Numbered from the stretch's first letter, positions 32,511 to 40,972 are shown. The stretch: 64,000 nt of DNA from Pseudonocardia alni (GCF_002813375.1 NZ_PHUJ01000003.1:5332001-5396000); one strand, 5' to 3'. Made by a program: numbers and translations. Notes: generated from the letters alone by a model not told the origin.

Positions 32511-33383
32511 TCAGGACGCGGCGAACACCGCGACCCCACTGCCGTCGGGTCGCGCGGTCACCGTGCCGCGCCGTGCCGCGCCGTCCGTGCAGGTGATCTC
32601 GACGGCCGGGCCCGAGCCGGGGTCGAACACCATCAGCCGCACGGAGCGGGCGCCGGGCACACCGGTCGCGCGAGGTGCGTCGGCGAGCAGCCCCGCGAGG
32701 GCGGTCGTGTCGAGGCCGCCCAGGTCGACGGTGCGCTGATCGGGGTCACGGGCGATCGCGGACACGACGTCGAGCCTCGTGAGCCCGGCCCCCGGCGTCC
32801 AGGTGTAGGTCCGGTCCGCGCGCCGGTTCCCCGGCTCGGCGATCCGAACCCCGCCGTCGTCGGGGCCGCGTACCGACAGCGAGTCGACGACGGTGCCACC
32901 CGAGACGCGACGGACGGCCGCGACCAGCTCGGTCAGTCCCCGGTCGGTCCGCAGGTCGACCGGCTCGACGACGACCGGGGCGGTGACGGGGACGGGCGCG
33001 GCCGCCGTGGGAGGCGGCACCGGTGGCCGGTGCACCGGACGGGAGACGACGGCGTGCGCGACGGCCATCGCCGCGACCAGCGCGACGGCCACCCCGATCC
33101 GCACCGGCCAGTAGCCCGGCGCGTCCCGGTCCGGCCGTGTGGGGGAGGCCGCCACGCTCCGGGCCGGCGACAGCCCTCGCCGTACTCGCCCGACGCCGGG
33201 AAGCTGCAGGTCAGCGGTGAGCGCGGTGAGGTCACCGATGTGCGCCGCCCGCAGTGCGGCGGCGACCCGGGTCCGGTGCTCGACGCCGTCGATCTGGCCC
33301 TCGGCGAAGGCGACGTCGAGCCGGTCGCAGGTCGCGGTCCGGTCGGAGTCACGGGCCCGCTTGCGGGAACGGAGGGAAGGCAC
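32511..33383 (-). CDS. DUF1707-containing membrane-anchored protein
   Basis: 290 residues. N-terminal DUF1707-like helical domain (about 15-65: CDRLDVAFAEGQIDGVEHRTRVAAALRA is its core), one membrane helix (about 92-110, IGVAVALVAAMAVAHAVV), a Pro-rich linker, then an extracytoplasmic domain of about 150 residues with no motif I recognise. DUF1707 proteins are actinobacterial and mostly uncharacterised. It is embedded in the his region on the opposite strand. Confidence 0.75.
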   Translation of the reverse strand: MPSLRSRKRARDSDRTATCDRLDVAFAEGQIDGVEHRTRVAAALRAAHIGDLTALTADLQLPGVGRVRRGLSPARSVAASPTRPDRDAPGYWPVRIGVAVALVAAMAVAHAVVSRPVHRPPVPPPTAAAPVPVTAPVVVEPVDLRTDRGLTELVAAVRRVSGGTVVDSLSVRGPDDGGVRIAEPGNRRADRTYTWTPGAGLTRLDVVSAIARDPDQRTVDLGGLDTTALAGLLADAPRATGVPGARSVRLMVFDPGSGPAVEITCTDGAARRGTVTARPDGSGVAVFAAS

Positions 33384-33420
33384 GGCGGCGAGTGTGACGG
33401 CCGCGCACGACGACCGTGGC

Positions 33421-33434
33421 CGTTCCGCGGAACG
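33421..33434. promoter_or_regulatory. Perfect 14-bp palindrome upstream of the DUF1707 gene
   Basis: CGTTCCGCGGAACG in the 55-bp gap between the SDR stop and the DUF1707 start. It could be an operator or a short terminator; nothing else distinguishes the two. Confidence 0.35.
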
Positions 33435-33438
33435 CGCC

Positions 33439-34125
33439 TCAGCCCAGCGCGTACTCCCCGGAGCGCAGGTCGAAGGTCACCGTCCGCCGGTCCGAGCGCA
33501 GCGCCTCGAGCACCTGTCCGACGAGCGTCGCGACGTCGGAACCCGCTCTGATGCCGGACGGCACCGTCCCGGCGACGGCGCGGTCGGCGAGCCCGGTCTC
33601 GATGTGCGGCGGCCGTACGTCGAGCACCCGCACGCCCTGCTTGCGCACGCCACCGCGGGTCGCGGTGAGCCACGCCGACAGCGCCGCCTTGGACGCCGAG
33701 TAGGCCGCCATCCCCGGCGTCGGCACGTCGGCCAGGATCGCCGAGATCATCGCGAGCGTGCCACCGGAGTCGGTGAGGTGCGCGAGCGCGGCCCGGCCGA
33801 TCGCCATCGGCGCCTGCGCGTTGACCGTCAGCAGGTGCTCGGTGACGACGTCGTTCTCCGACTCCTCCCCGAACCCGGCCACCCCGATCGCGACGAGCAC
33901 CAGGTCCAGCCCGCCCAGGGCGTCCGCCGCCTCGTCGACGACGGCGGCGCAGCGCTCCAGGTCGAGTGCGTCGACGGCGAACGTGGGCTCGCCGTCGGCC
34001 CCGGAGGGATCGGTGCGGCCCGCCAGCGCGAGCGTCGCGCCCTGGTCGCGCAGCGCCTCGGTGAGCGCGCCGCCCAGCACGCCCGTCGCCCCGACCACCA
34101 GCGTCCGCGCCCCGGAGAGTTCCAT
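33439..34125 (-). CDS. Short-chain dehydrogenase/reductase family protein
   Basis: 228 residues. NAD(P)-binding motif TLVVGATGVLGGAL (variant of TGxxxGxG), NxxA-like region VNAQAP, catalytic Ser (AMISAI) and the Tyr-x3-Lys pair (MAAYSASKAALS). The PPHIET motif is typical of the classical family. The substrate is unknown. ATG 34125 follows TACCGT (minus strand, 34132-34137) by 6 nt. Confidence 0.9.
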   Translation of the reverse strand: MELSGARTLVVGATGVLGGALTEALRDQGATLALAGRTDPSGADGEPTFAVDALDLERCAAVVDEAADALGGLDLVLVAIGVAGFGEESENDVVTEHLLTVNAQAPMAIGRAALAHLTDSGGTLAMISAILADVPTPGMAAYSASKAALSAWLTATRGGVRKQGVRVLDVRPPHIETGLADRAVAGTVPSGIRAGSDVATLVGQVLEALRSDRRTVTFDLRSGEYALG

Positions 34126-34162
34126 GATCCGACGGTAGGGCGGACCGGCGACGGCCGCGCGC

Positions 34163-34945
34163 TCACCGCTGGCAGCGCGGGCACCACCAGGTCTCGCGAC
34201 CGTGCGGGGTGCGCTCCGGCGGCGCGAACGCCACCGCGGTCCCGCAGCGCAGACAGGGCCGCCGGTAACGGCCGTAGACGAAGTGCCGCGGCCGGACCCG
34301 GCCGGTGGTGTTCTGCGCGGGGTTGCGGACGACCGCGTCGCGCAGCAGCGCGCGGCCGCGCACGAGGAGGGTGCCGGGCTCGGAGACCGCGGAACACTCC
34401 CGCCACGGGGAGATCCGCTCCAGGAACAGCAGCTCCTGGGCCCACATGTTCCCCAGCCCGGCGACGACGCGCTGGTCCAGCAGCGCCGCCAGCACCGCCC
34501 GGCCGGGGTCGGCGCGCAGCCGGGCGAGGGCCGCGTCGCCGTCGAAGGTGCCGCCGAGCAGGTCCGGGCCCAGGTGTCCGACGACGGTGTGCTCGTCGCG
34601 GGTCGGGAGCACCGCCAGCACCGGCAGCCCGATCCCGGCCAGGGTGCGGCCGTCGACGAGGTGCAGCGCGATCCGCAGGTCGGCCGCGACGACGCGGGGG
34701 AGCCGCCTCCCGGGCCGCAGCACCGACCACCGCCCGGACATCCGCAGGTGCGAGTGCACGGTCCAGCCGCCCGCGGTGCGGGCCAGCAGGTGCTTGCCGC
34801 GCGGCACCCAGCCGGTGATCTCCTCCCCGGCGAGGTCGGCGCCGGCGAAGCGGGGGTGGCGCACGTCGGAGCGTGCGATCACCGCGCCCGCGGTCGCCGC
34901 GTCCAGCCGCGCCGCGAGCCGGAAGATGCTGTCCCCCTCGGCCAC
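34163..34945 (-). CDS. nei2: Fpg/Nei family DNA glycosylase, Nei2-like, with Ala2 in place of Pro2
   Basis: 260 residues. N-terminus reads (M)AEGDSIFRLAARL, then the H2TH region (VLAALLDQRVVAGLGNMWAQELLF) and a C-terminal zinc finger (CLRCG and WWCPRCQR). Enzymes of this family excise oxidised bases by attack of the N-terminal amine, usually Pro2, with Glu3 as partner; here residue 2 is Ala (GCC) while Glu3 is kept. NEIL3 works with Val2, so activity is not excluded. GTG 34945 follows TAGCCT (minus strand, 34952-34957) by 6 nt, which fixes the start. Divergent from hisA. Confidence 0.85.
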   Translation of the reverse strand: MAEGDSIFRLAARLDAATAGAVIARSDVRHPRFAGADLAGEEITGWVPRGKHLLARTAGGWTVHSHLRMSGRWSVLRPGRRLPRVVAADLRIALHLVDGRTLAGIGLPVLAVLPTRDEHTVVGHLGPDLLGGTFDGDAALARLRADPGRAVLAALLDQRVVAGLGNMWAQELLFLERISPWRECSAVSEPGTLLVRGRALLRDAVVRNPAQNTTGRVRPRHFVYGRYRRPCLRCGTAVAFAPPERTPHGRETWWCPRCQR

Positions 34946-34982
34946 CCCCGGAGGCTACGAGCGGCGCGGATACCCTGGCGCG

Positions 34983-35732
34983 GTGAGCTTCACGTTGCTT
35001 CCCGCGGTGGACGTCGTCGACGGGCAGGCCGTCCGGCTGGTGCAGGGCGAGGCCGGCACCGAGACCGGCTACGGCTCGCCCCTGGACGCTGCCCTGAACT
35101 GGCAGGCCGGCGGCGCCGAGTGGGTCCATCTGGTCGATCTCGACGCGGCGTTCGGCCGCGGCTCGAACGCCGAGCTGCTGGCCGAGGTGGTCGGGAAGCT
35201 CGACCTGCGGGTCGAGCTGTCCGGCGGCATCCGCGACGACCAGTCCCTGGAGCGCGCGCTGTCCACCGGCGCGGCCCGGCTCAACCTCGGCACCGCGGCG
35301 CTGGAGCAGCCCGAGTGGTGCCGCCGGGTCCTCGCCGAGCACGGCGAGAAGATCGCGATCGGGCTCGACGTCAAGATGATCGACGGCCGGCGCCGGGTCG
35401 CGGGGCGCGGCTGGACCTCCGACGGCGGCGACCTCTGGGAGGTCCTCGCCCGCCTCGACGCCGACGGCGCCACCCGCTACATCGTCACCGACGTCTCCAA
35501 GGACGGCACCCTGCAGGGCCCGAACGTCGAGCTGCTCACCGAGGTCGCGCAGGCCACGACCGCGCCGGTCATCGCGTCGGGGGGGATCTCGGAGGTGTCC
35601 GACCTGACCCGGCTCGCCGAGGTCGCCGCGACCGGCGTGAACATCGAGGGCTCGATCATCGGCAAGGCGCTCTACGCCGGCCGGTTCACCCTGCCCGAGG
35701 CCCTGGCGGCCGTGCGGGCGGTGAGCGCCTGA
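34983..35732 (+). CDS. priA: Phosphoribosyl isomerase (HisA/PriA)
   Basis: 249-residue TIM barrel catalysing ProFAR isomerisation. Conserved LLPAVDVVDGQAVRLVQG, ELSGGIRDD, GLDVKMIDGRRRVAGRGW, VTDVSKDGT and VIASGGIS. In most actinobacteria this protein is PriA, which also performs the TrpF step of tryptophan synthesis; no trpF is seen in this window, which contains trpE and trpC. GTG 34983 follows TACCCT (34971-34976) by 6 nt. Heads hisA-hisF-hisI. Confidence 0.95.
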   Translation: MSFTLLPAVDVVDGQAVRLVQGEAGTETGYGSPLDAALNWQAGGAEWVHLVDLDAAFGRGSNAELLAEVVGKLDLRVELSGGIRDDQSLERALSTGAARLNLGTAALEQPEWCRRVLAEHGEKIAIGLDVKMIDGRRRVAGRGWTSDGGDLWEVLARLDADGATRYIVTDVSKDGTLQGPNVELLTEVAQATTAPVIASGGISEVSDLTRLAEVAATGVNIEGSIIGKALYAGRFTLPEALAAVRAVSA

Positions 35733-36505
35733 TGGGCGTCGCGGTCCGCGTCATCCCCTGCCTGGACGTCGACGCCGGGCGCGTGGTGAAGGGCGTCAAC
35801 TTCAAGGAGCTCCGCGATGCGGGCGACCCGGTCGAGATGGCGCGGGTCTACGACGCCGAGGGCGCCGACGAGCTGACCTTCCTCGACGTCACCGCGTCGT
35901 CGTCGGAGCGCGGCACCATGATCGACGTGGTACGCCGCACCGCCGAGCAGGTGTTCATCCCGCTGACCGTCGGCGGCGGCATCCGCACCCCCGACGACGT
36001 CGACCGGATGCTGCGCGCGGGCGCGGACAAGGTCTCGGTGAACACCGCCGCGATCGCCCGGCCCACGCTGCTGCACGAGATGTCGCGGCGCTTCGGCAGC
36101 CAGTGCATCGTGCTGTCGGTCGACGCCCGCCGCGTCCCGGAGGGCGGTGAGCCGCAGCCGTCGGGCTGGGAGGTCACCACGCACGGCGGGCGCCGCTCCG
36201 CCGGGATCGACGCGGTCGAGTGGGCCCGGCGCGGCCAGGAGCTCGGCGTCGGGGAGATCCTGCTGAACTCGATGGACGCCGACGGCACCCGCGCCGGGTT
36301 CGACCTGGAGATGCTGACCGCGGTCCGGAAGGTCGTCGACGTCCCGGTGATCGCCTCCGGCGGCGCCGGCGCGGTCGAGCACTTCGGCCCGGCCGTGCGC
36401 GCCGGGGCGGACGCGGTGCTCGCCGCCAGCGTGTTCCACTTCGGACAGCTCCGGATCGGCGAGGTCAAGGACGCCCTGCGGGGCGAGGGGGTCGAGATCC
36501 GATGA
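35732..36505 (+). CDS. hisF: Imidazole glycerol phosphate synthase cyclase subunit (HisF)
   Basis: 257-residue TIM barrel that closes the imidazole ring using ammonia from HisH. RVIPCLDVDAGRVVKGVNF carries the first catalytic Asp, and EILLNSMDADGT the second; FIPLTVGGGIR and VIASGGAGAVEHF bind phosphate. ATG shares one base with the hisA stop. Confidence 0.97.
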   Translation: MGVAVRVIPCLDVDAGRVVKGVNFKELRDAGDPVEMARVYDAEGADELTFLDVTASSSERGTMIDVVRRTAEQVFIPLTVGGGIRTPDDVDRMLRAGADKVSVNTAAIARPTLLHEMSRRFGSQCIVLSVDARRVPEGGEPQPSGWEVTTHGGRRSAGIDAVEWARRGQELGVGEILLNSMDADGTRAGFDLEMLTAVRKVVDVPVIASGGAGAVEHFGPAVRAGADAVLAASVFHFGQLRIGEVKDALRGEGVEIR

Positions 36506-36885
36506 CGGCACAGAGCGTGCGCCTCTCCGCGGCCGAGTCCGCGCTGGACCCGGCGGTCGCCGCCCGGCTCAAGCGCGACGCCGACGGCCTGGTCTGCGCC
36601 GTCGTCCAGTCCCGCGCCGGCGAGGTCCTGATGGTCGGCTGGATGGACGACGAGGCGCTGCACCGCACCCTGACCACCGGCCGGGGGACCTACTGGTCGC
36701 GGTCGCGACAGGAGTACTGGGTCAAGGGCGGCACGTCGGGGCACGTGCAGCACGTGCACGAGGTGCGGCTGGACTGCGACGGCGACGCGGTGCTCGTCGT
36801 CGTCGACCAGGAGGGGCCGGCCTGCCACACCGGGACCCGGACCTGTTTCGACACCGACGTCCTGCTCGCCGGGGACGGCGCATGA
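36502..36885 (+). CDS. hisI: Phosphoribosyl-AMP cyclohydrolase (HisI)
   Basis: 127-residue monofunctional cyclohydrolase (no fused HisE). Zinc-binding cysteines in RLDCDGDA and PACHTGTRTCF, with YWSRSRQEYWVKG conserved. ATGA overlap with hisF. The C-terminus DVLLAGDGA ends at a stop created where a 35-bp tandem duplication begins; the ancestral end was probably two residues longer (see repeat entry). Confidence 0.95.
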   Translation: MTAQSVRLSAAESALDPAVAARLKRDADGLVCAVVQSRAGEVLMVGWMDDEALHRTLTTGRGTYWSRSRQEYWVKGGTSGHVQHVHEVRLDCDGDAVLVVVDQEGPACHTGTRTCFDTDVLLAGDGA

Positions 36886-36916
36886 GCACCGACGTCCTGC
36901 TCGCCGGGGACGGCGC
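36852..36916 (+). repeat. 35-bp tandem duplication at the 3' end of hisI
   Basis: A 30-bp stretch at 36852-36881 recurs exactly at 36887-36916 (period 35). The second copy forms a 14-codon frame beginning ATG at 36882 (reading STDVLLAGDGARV) and ending TGA at 36926, whose start overlaps the hisI stop as ATGA. It is a recent duplication; the 14-codon frame is more likely residue than gene. Confidence 0.85.
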
Positions 36917-36969
36917 CCGGGTGTGAGTCCCCCGGTGCGACGACGGGGCGGATCGGGCACCCTCGGGAG

Positions 36970-37173
36970 ATGGATCCCGAAGAGAACACGCAGGACGGCG
37001 ACGACCCGCGTGCCCGCTGGCGGACCATGCCCGAGCCGATCCGTCCGGAGCAGTGGGTCGCCGAGCACGACACGGACCCGATCCCGGAGTCGCTCGCCGA
37101 GGCCGAGGCACGCCGCGAGGAGCAGGAACGCACCTACCTCGTGACCCGGCTCGGAGGTGGCGGCGGGGTCTGA
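36970..37173 (+). CDS. Small acidic protein of unknown function
   Basis: 67 residues, highly charged, with MPEPIRPEQWVAEHDTDP in the middle and a Gly-rich tail. No cysteine, no membrane helix. The ATG at 36970 follows CACCCT (36958-36963) by 6 nt, matching the leaderless pattern of its neighbours, and GC3 is high, so I consider it real. Function unknown. Confidence 0.6.
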   Translation: MDPEENTQDGDDPRARWRTMPEPIRPEQWVAEHDTDPIPESLAEAEARREEQERTYLVTRLGGGGGV

Positions 37174-37177
37174 CCGC

Positions 37178-38095
37178 TCACGGGTGCACCGGCGGCATCG
37201 GTGGCGGCTGGGCGGGTGCCGAGGTGACCCACCGGATCCCGGCAGTGATCGCGTGCCCCCCGGCCCGCACCACGGTGGCCTCGGCGACGGGCAGCCACGG
37301 CAGCCGCAGCGGCATCCGCGTCCAGCGCGGCATCAGCCCCACCGACGCAGCGGCCAGCACCGAGTACGGCACCCGCGCGGAGAGCGGCAGCGGCGGCTCC
37401 CACAACAGGAACCGCGCGGCGTCGCGGGCCGCGGGTGTCCCGGCCAGCTCGGGCCGGTAGCCGTCGAGCTGTGCCCGCAGCTCCGCGGTGGACTCGGGCG
37501 GGTCCGGCACGCCCAGCTCGCGGGCGACGCGGGCGGTGTCGGCCACGTAGGCATCGCGACCCGCGGCGTCGAGCGGGGTGCTGCCGTAGCGGTCGTGCGC
37601 GGAGAGGAAGCTGTCGATCTCTGCGACGTGCACCCAGCGCAGCAGGTGCGGGTCCGACGCCGAGTACGGGCGCCCGTCCGGCGCGGTCCCGCGGACGTGG
37701 ACGTGAGCCCGCTTGATCCGCGCGATCACCCGCTCGGCCTCCTCGGCCGGCCCGAACGTCGTCGCGGCCAGGAAGTACGAGGTGCGCTGCAGTCGTCCCC
37801 ACGGGTCGCCGCGGAACCCGGAGTGCCCGGCGACCCCGGCCATGGCCAGCGGGTGCAGGGACTGCAACAGCAAAGCCCGCAGCCCGCCGACGAACATCGA
37901 CGCGTCGCCGTGCACCGTCCGGATGGCGGCGTCCTCGGCGAACCAGCGCGGTCCCTCGGCGCCGAGGATGCGGGCTCGCCGGCCGGAGCCCTCGTCCCCG
38001 GCGACCCGGCTGAACACCGCCGACCCGACCCGCGACCGCAGGGTCGCGAGCCGGTCGGTGACGGCGTCGGGGAGCCGGGCGGAGAGATCGACCAT
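37178..38095 (-). CDS. Oxygenase MpaB family protein (DUF2236)
   Basis: 305 residues matching the ER/MpaB/latex-clearing-protein-like family: GPRWFAEDAAIRTVHGDASMFVGG, LLQSLHPLAMAGVAGHSGFRGDPWGR (conserved His/Arg expected to hold heme b in characterised relatives), RWVHVAEIDSFL. Known members are heme-dependent oxygenases or of unknown function. No signal peptide is evident. ATG 38095 follows CACACT (minus strand) by 6 nt. Confidence 0.82.
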   Translation of the reverse strand: MVDLSARLPDAVTDRLATLRSRVGSAVFSRVAGDEGSGRRARILGAEGPRWFAEDAAIRTVHGDASMFVGGLRALLLQSLHPLAMAGVAGHSGFRGDPWGRLQRTSYFLAATTFGPAEEAERVIARIKRAHVHVRGTAPDGRPYSASDPHLLRWVHVAEIDSFLSAHDRYGSTPLDAAGRDAYVADTARVARELGVPDPPESTAELRAQLDGYRPELAGTPAARDAARFLLWEPPLPLSARVPYSVLAAASVGLMPRWTRMPLRLPWLPVAEATVVRAGGHAITAGIRWVTSAPAQPPPMPPVHP

Positions 38096-38191
38096 GGGTC
38101 CAGTGTGCGGCCGGGCCCGGACGGCGGCCACCGGTCACGCGGCATCCGACCCGACGCTGCCCGGATCGTCCGCCGGCCGCGGCACCGGCGG

Positions 38192-39670
38192 TCAGATGAC
38201 GGCGCCCATCCGCTCGGTACGCGAGGTGCGGGTGACCGCCATCGATCCGACGACGCAGATGACGACGTTGGCGGCGAGCCCGACCAGCCCGGCGGGGACG
38301 CCCCCGAACGGCCCGAGGTCGAGCAGCGTGGCGCCACCCGCGACGACGGCCCCGGCGAGCATCCCCCAGAACGTGGGGCCGGGCGCCATCCGCCTCCAGT
38401 ACAGCCCGAGGATGAAGACCGGGGCGAGCTGGACGATGAGTTCGAACTTCAGCACGAAGATGCTGAACAGCGTGCCGGGCGGGTTCCAGGCGACGGCGAG
38501 CAGGCCGAACACCATCGCGACACCGACGAGCTTGCCGACCAGTACCTTGCGTCGGTCGGTGGCCCCGGGTGCGACGTGGCGGCCGTAGAGGTCGCCCGCC
38601 ACGATCGAGGAGAACGCCAGCACCGCGGAGTCCGCCGTCGAGACGATGGCGCACACGACACCGCCGAACAGGAGGATCATCAGCAGGTAGAAGACCGTGT
38701 TCTGGGCCGCGACCTCGTTGGCGATCAGACCGACGAGCTGTTCGGACGCACCGGTGTCCAGGCCGGGGAACAGCTGCAGGCCGGCGATGCCGACGACGAA
38801 CACGACCCCGGTCGTGGCCAGCGGCATCCAGGCCATCAGCGCCAGGGACCGCTTCAGCGTCCGCTCGCTGCGGGCGGAGTACACCCGCTGGATCGCGTGC
38901 GGGTAGACCGCAGCCCCGAAACCGATCATCACGATCATTGCGAGCCAGTTGACGGCGTCCGCGGTGCCCGGGACGCCGACCAGCTCCGGCGAGGTCTCGG
39001 TCAGGTACGTGGTGAGGGTGCCGAGCCCGCCGGTCAGCGTCACCACCCCGGTCAGGAGTGCGCCGATCCCGACCAGCATGGCGATGCCCTGGAGGACGTC
39101 GGTCATGGCCACGGCACGCATCCCACCGGTCCACGAGTAGACCAGCATGATGACGATGAAGCCGATCACGCCGACCTCGTAGGGGATCGTCTCGCCGGTC
39201 AGCCCGGCGATGGCGTGGCCCATGGCGACCAGCTGCTCCAGCACGTAGTTGCCGAGTCCCCACAGCATCAGGGCCACGGTGAGCAGTGACAGCTTCGTCG
39301 AGCCGAACCGGTCCCGCACGAAGTCGGTCGGCGTCACGAAACCCCTCTGCTTCGCCACGACGTACAGACGGGGTGCGAACAGCAGGTACACCGCGATGAC
39401 GGCGATCATGAAAGGGACCGACTGCCACCACAGGAAGCCCGACCGGTACGCCTGGGGCGGGTACCCGACGACCGAGTTCCCGCTGTACTGGGTCGCGTAG
39501 AGGGTGAAGAACAGCGTCACCATGCCGAGGCCGCCACCCGCGGTGAAGTAGCCGCGTGCTGTGCCGGTGGACCCGCCGCGGCCCGCGTACCACCCGATCA
39601 GCAGCATCACGACGGCGTAGGCGCAGAGGATGGCCACCCCGCTCGGGCCGGCGAAGACGAGCTCGGTCAC
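38192..39670 (-). CDS. Sodium:solute symporter family protein
   Basis: About 492 residues with about 13 hydrophobic segments, SSS family. Typical start region LCAYAVVMLLIGWYAGR and GYFTAGGGLGMVTLFFTLYATQYSGNSVVGYP, and the family pattern YSWTGGMRAVAMTDVLQG; STADSAVLAFSSIVAGDLY contains the sodium-site serines. It probably imports a carboxylate or similar solute with Na+. The GTG overlaps the stop of a DUF3311 gene, a standard partner of such symporters. Confidence 0.9.
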   Translation of the reverse strand: MTELVFAGPSGVAILCAYAVVMLLIGWYAGRGGSTGTARGYFTAGGGLGMVTLFFTLYATQYSGNSVVGYPPQAYRSGFLWWQSVPFMIAVIAVYLLFAPRLYVVAKQRGFVTPTDFVRDRFGSTKLSLLTVALMLWGLGNYVLEQLVAMGHAIAGLTGETIPYEVGVIGFIVIMLVYSWTGGMRAVAMTDVLQGIAMLVGIGALLTGVVTLTGGLGTLTTYLTETSPELVGVPGTADAVNWLAMIVMIGFGAAVYPHAIQRVYSARSERTLKRSLALMAWMPLATTGVVFVVGIAGLQLFPGLDTGASEQLVGLIANEVAAQNTVFYLLMILLFGGVVCAIVSTADSAVLAFSSIVAGDLYGRHVAPGATDRRKVLVGKLVGVAMVFGLLAVAWNPPGTLFSIFVLKFELIVQLAPVFILGLYWRRMAPGPTFWGMLAGAVVAGGATLLDLGPFGGVPAGLVGLAANVVICVVGSMAVTRTSRTERMGAVI

Positions 39671-40023
39671 CGGTCGGCCTCCCCGCTCCGCAGGGCCGCC
39701 TCTTCGGCCGGTTCGACCAGGTTCCACTGCCGCAAGCAGATCCAGGAGACGAACGCCGCGAAGGCGAACGTGCTCGCCACGGAGATCGCGAACCAGAGCG
39801 GCACCCCGAGAACGACGGGCCGGATCGTCCCGGTCGGGTACCAGAGCGGGGTACCGGCCAGCACGATCACCAGCAGCACGGCGAACAGCCACGGTCGGCG
39901 CACCGGTTCGCGGCCGCCGGGGACGATGACGGGATCGGGTGGTGTGGTCTCGGCGCTGTCGGCGCTGGGGTGGTGCTGGTCCACGGTGCTCCTCGTCGTC
40001 GTCGGCGGAGAGTCGGTGGTCAC
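39667..40023 (-). CDS. DUF3311 small membrane protein, symporter partner
   Basis: About 118 residues: a disordered, Thr/Pro-rich N-terminus and two membrane helices (about 55-73 and 84-103) with TPLWYPTG between them. DUF3311 proteins are usually encoded directly before SSS symporters and are presumed accessory subunits. GTG 40023 overlaps the regulator stop (GTGA) and its own stop overlaps the symporter GTG, so the three genes are translationally coupled. GTG 39987 is an alternative start. Confidence 0.8.
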   Translation of the reverse strand: MTTDSPPTTTRSTVDQHHPSADSAETTPPDPVIVPGGREPVRRPWLFAVLLVIVLAGTPLWYPTGTIRPVVLGVPLWFAISVASTFAFAAFVSWICLRQWNLVEPAEEAALRSGEADR

Positions 40024-40700
40024 GGCCGCCGGTCGGCGGCCGCGGTCCGGTCGGGAGGGCCTGCGCGGTCGCGGACGACCTCGCGGGCCGCGCGGAGGTG
40101 CGCGGTCATGACGGCGCGGGCCCACTCGGGGTCGCGGGCGGCGAGGGCTGCCACGAGCTCGCGATGCTGGGCGAAACTGCGGGCCAGCCGCTCGGCGGTG
40201 TAGCGGCGGAAGGTCGTCCGTACCAGCGGGGCCTCGACCACTCGTCCGACCAGCTCACGCAGGGCGCGCCGCCCGCCTGCCCGGTGGATCTCGTGGTGGA
40301 GCGCCAGATTGAGACGGGTGATCTCGGCGTGATCGGGCGGGTCCTCGACGGCCTCCATCGCCGCGCACAGATCCCGCATCCGCGCGAGGTCGGCCCGCCC
40401 GGAGACTGCCGCGCGGGCCGCCGCGTGGCCCTCGAGCAGCACGCGCAGGTCGAACAGCTCGTCGAGGTCGTCGTCGTCCCACGCCAGTACGACGGCGCCG
40501 CGCCGTGGGGTCAGCTCGGCCAGACCGTCGGCGGCGAGGCGACGGATCGCCTCCCGGGTGGGGGTGCGACTGGTGCCGTGGGCCTCGGCGATCTCCTCCT
40601 CCCGCAACCGGGACCCCGCGGGGCGCACACCGTCGAGGATCTCGGCCCGCAGAGCGGTGTGCACGCGGTCGACCGCGGGTGCTCCGTGGTTCGCCGTCAT
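40020..40700 (-). CDS. GntR family regulator (FadR/FCD subfamily)
   Basis: 226 residues. N-terminal winged helix (AEILDGVRPAGSRLREEEIAEAHGTSRTPTREAIRRLAADGL) and a C-terminal FCD ligand domain with metal-site histidines (LNLALHHEIHRAGG, AQHRELV, VMTAHLRAA). First gene of the DUF3311-symporter operon. Two TTGTGTAC sites upstream, one on the start side of its -10 element, suggest autorepression relieved by the transported acid. Confidence 0.9.
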   Translation of the reverse strand: MTANHGAPAVDRVHTALRAEILDGVRPAGSRLREEEIAEAHGTSRTPTREAIRRLAADGLAELTPRRGAVVLAWDDDDLDELFDLRVLLEGHAAARAAVSGRADLARMRDLCAAMEAVEDPPDHAEITRLNLALHHEIHRAGGRRALRELVGRVVEAPLVRTTFRRYTAERLARSFAQHRELVAALAARDPEWARAVMTAHLRAAREVVRDRAGPPDRTAAADRRP

Positions 40701-40717
40701 CACCCACCCCTTCGTGA

Positions 40718-40754
40718 TTGTGTACAAAGTAGGAGGGCGGAAGATCCTTATCAA
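40718..40754 (-). promoter_or_regulatory. Promoter of the GntR-symporter operon with GntR-type operator
   Basis: On the minus strand, -35 TTGATA (40749-40754) and -10 TACTTT (40726-40731) are 17 bp apart. Immediately downstream, overlapping the -10, is TTGT-GT-ACAA (40718-40727 on the plus strand), a GntR/FadR-type palindrome. This is the best near-consensus -35/-10 pair I see in the window. Confidence 0.65.
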
Positions 40755-40790
40755 GGGATTGGTGCCGCTTTCGCCGCGCCGGCGGCGTCG

Positions 40791-40800
40791 ATTGTGTACG
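40791..40800. promoter_or_regulatory. Second partial GntR-type site
   Basis: ATTGTGTACG repeats the left part of the operator at 40717-40726, 74 bp further upstream of the operon. Seven helical turns separate the two, compatible with looping. Confidence 0.4.
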
Positions 40801-40972
40801 AGACGTCGGTCGCTCCCGCCCGCCGCGCTTCCGCGGCGGGTCCCGGGACCGTCTCGATCTGCGACGATCGTCGCCGTGGATGTGGGGCGGACCCGTCGCC
40901 GGCACGTCGGCGTGGCGGGACGGGGACACACCGACGGGCGCGGTAGGGCGGGGACGGGCCCCGGGGGGAGCG

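Noticed and set aside
36882..36926. A 14-codon gene after hisI
   Set aside because: It is an exact copy of the hisI tail produced by a 35-bp duplication; calling it a gene is not justified without expression data.
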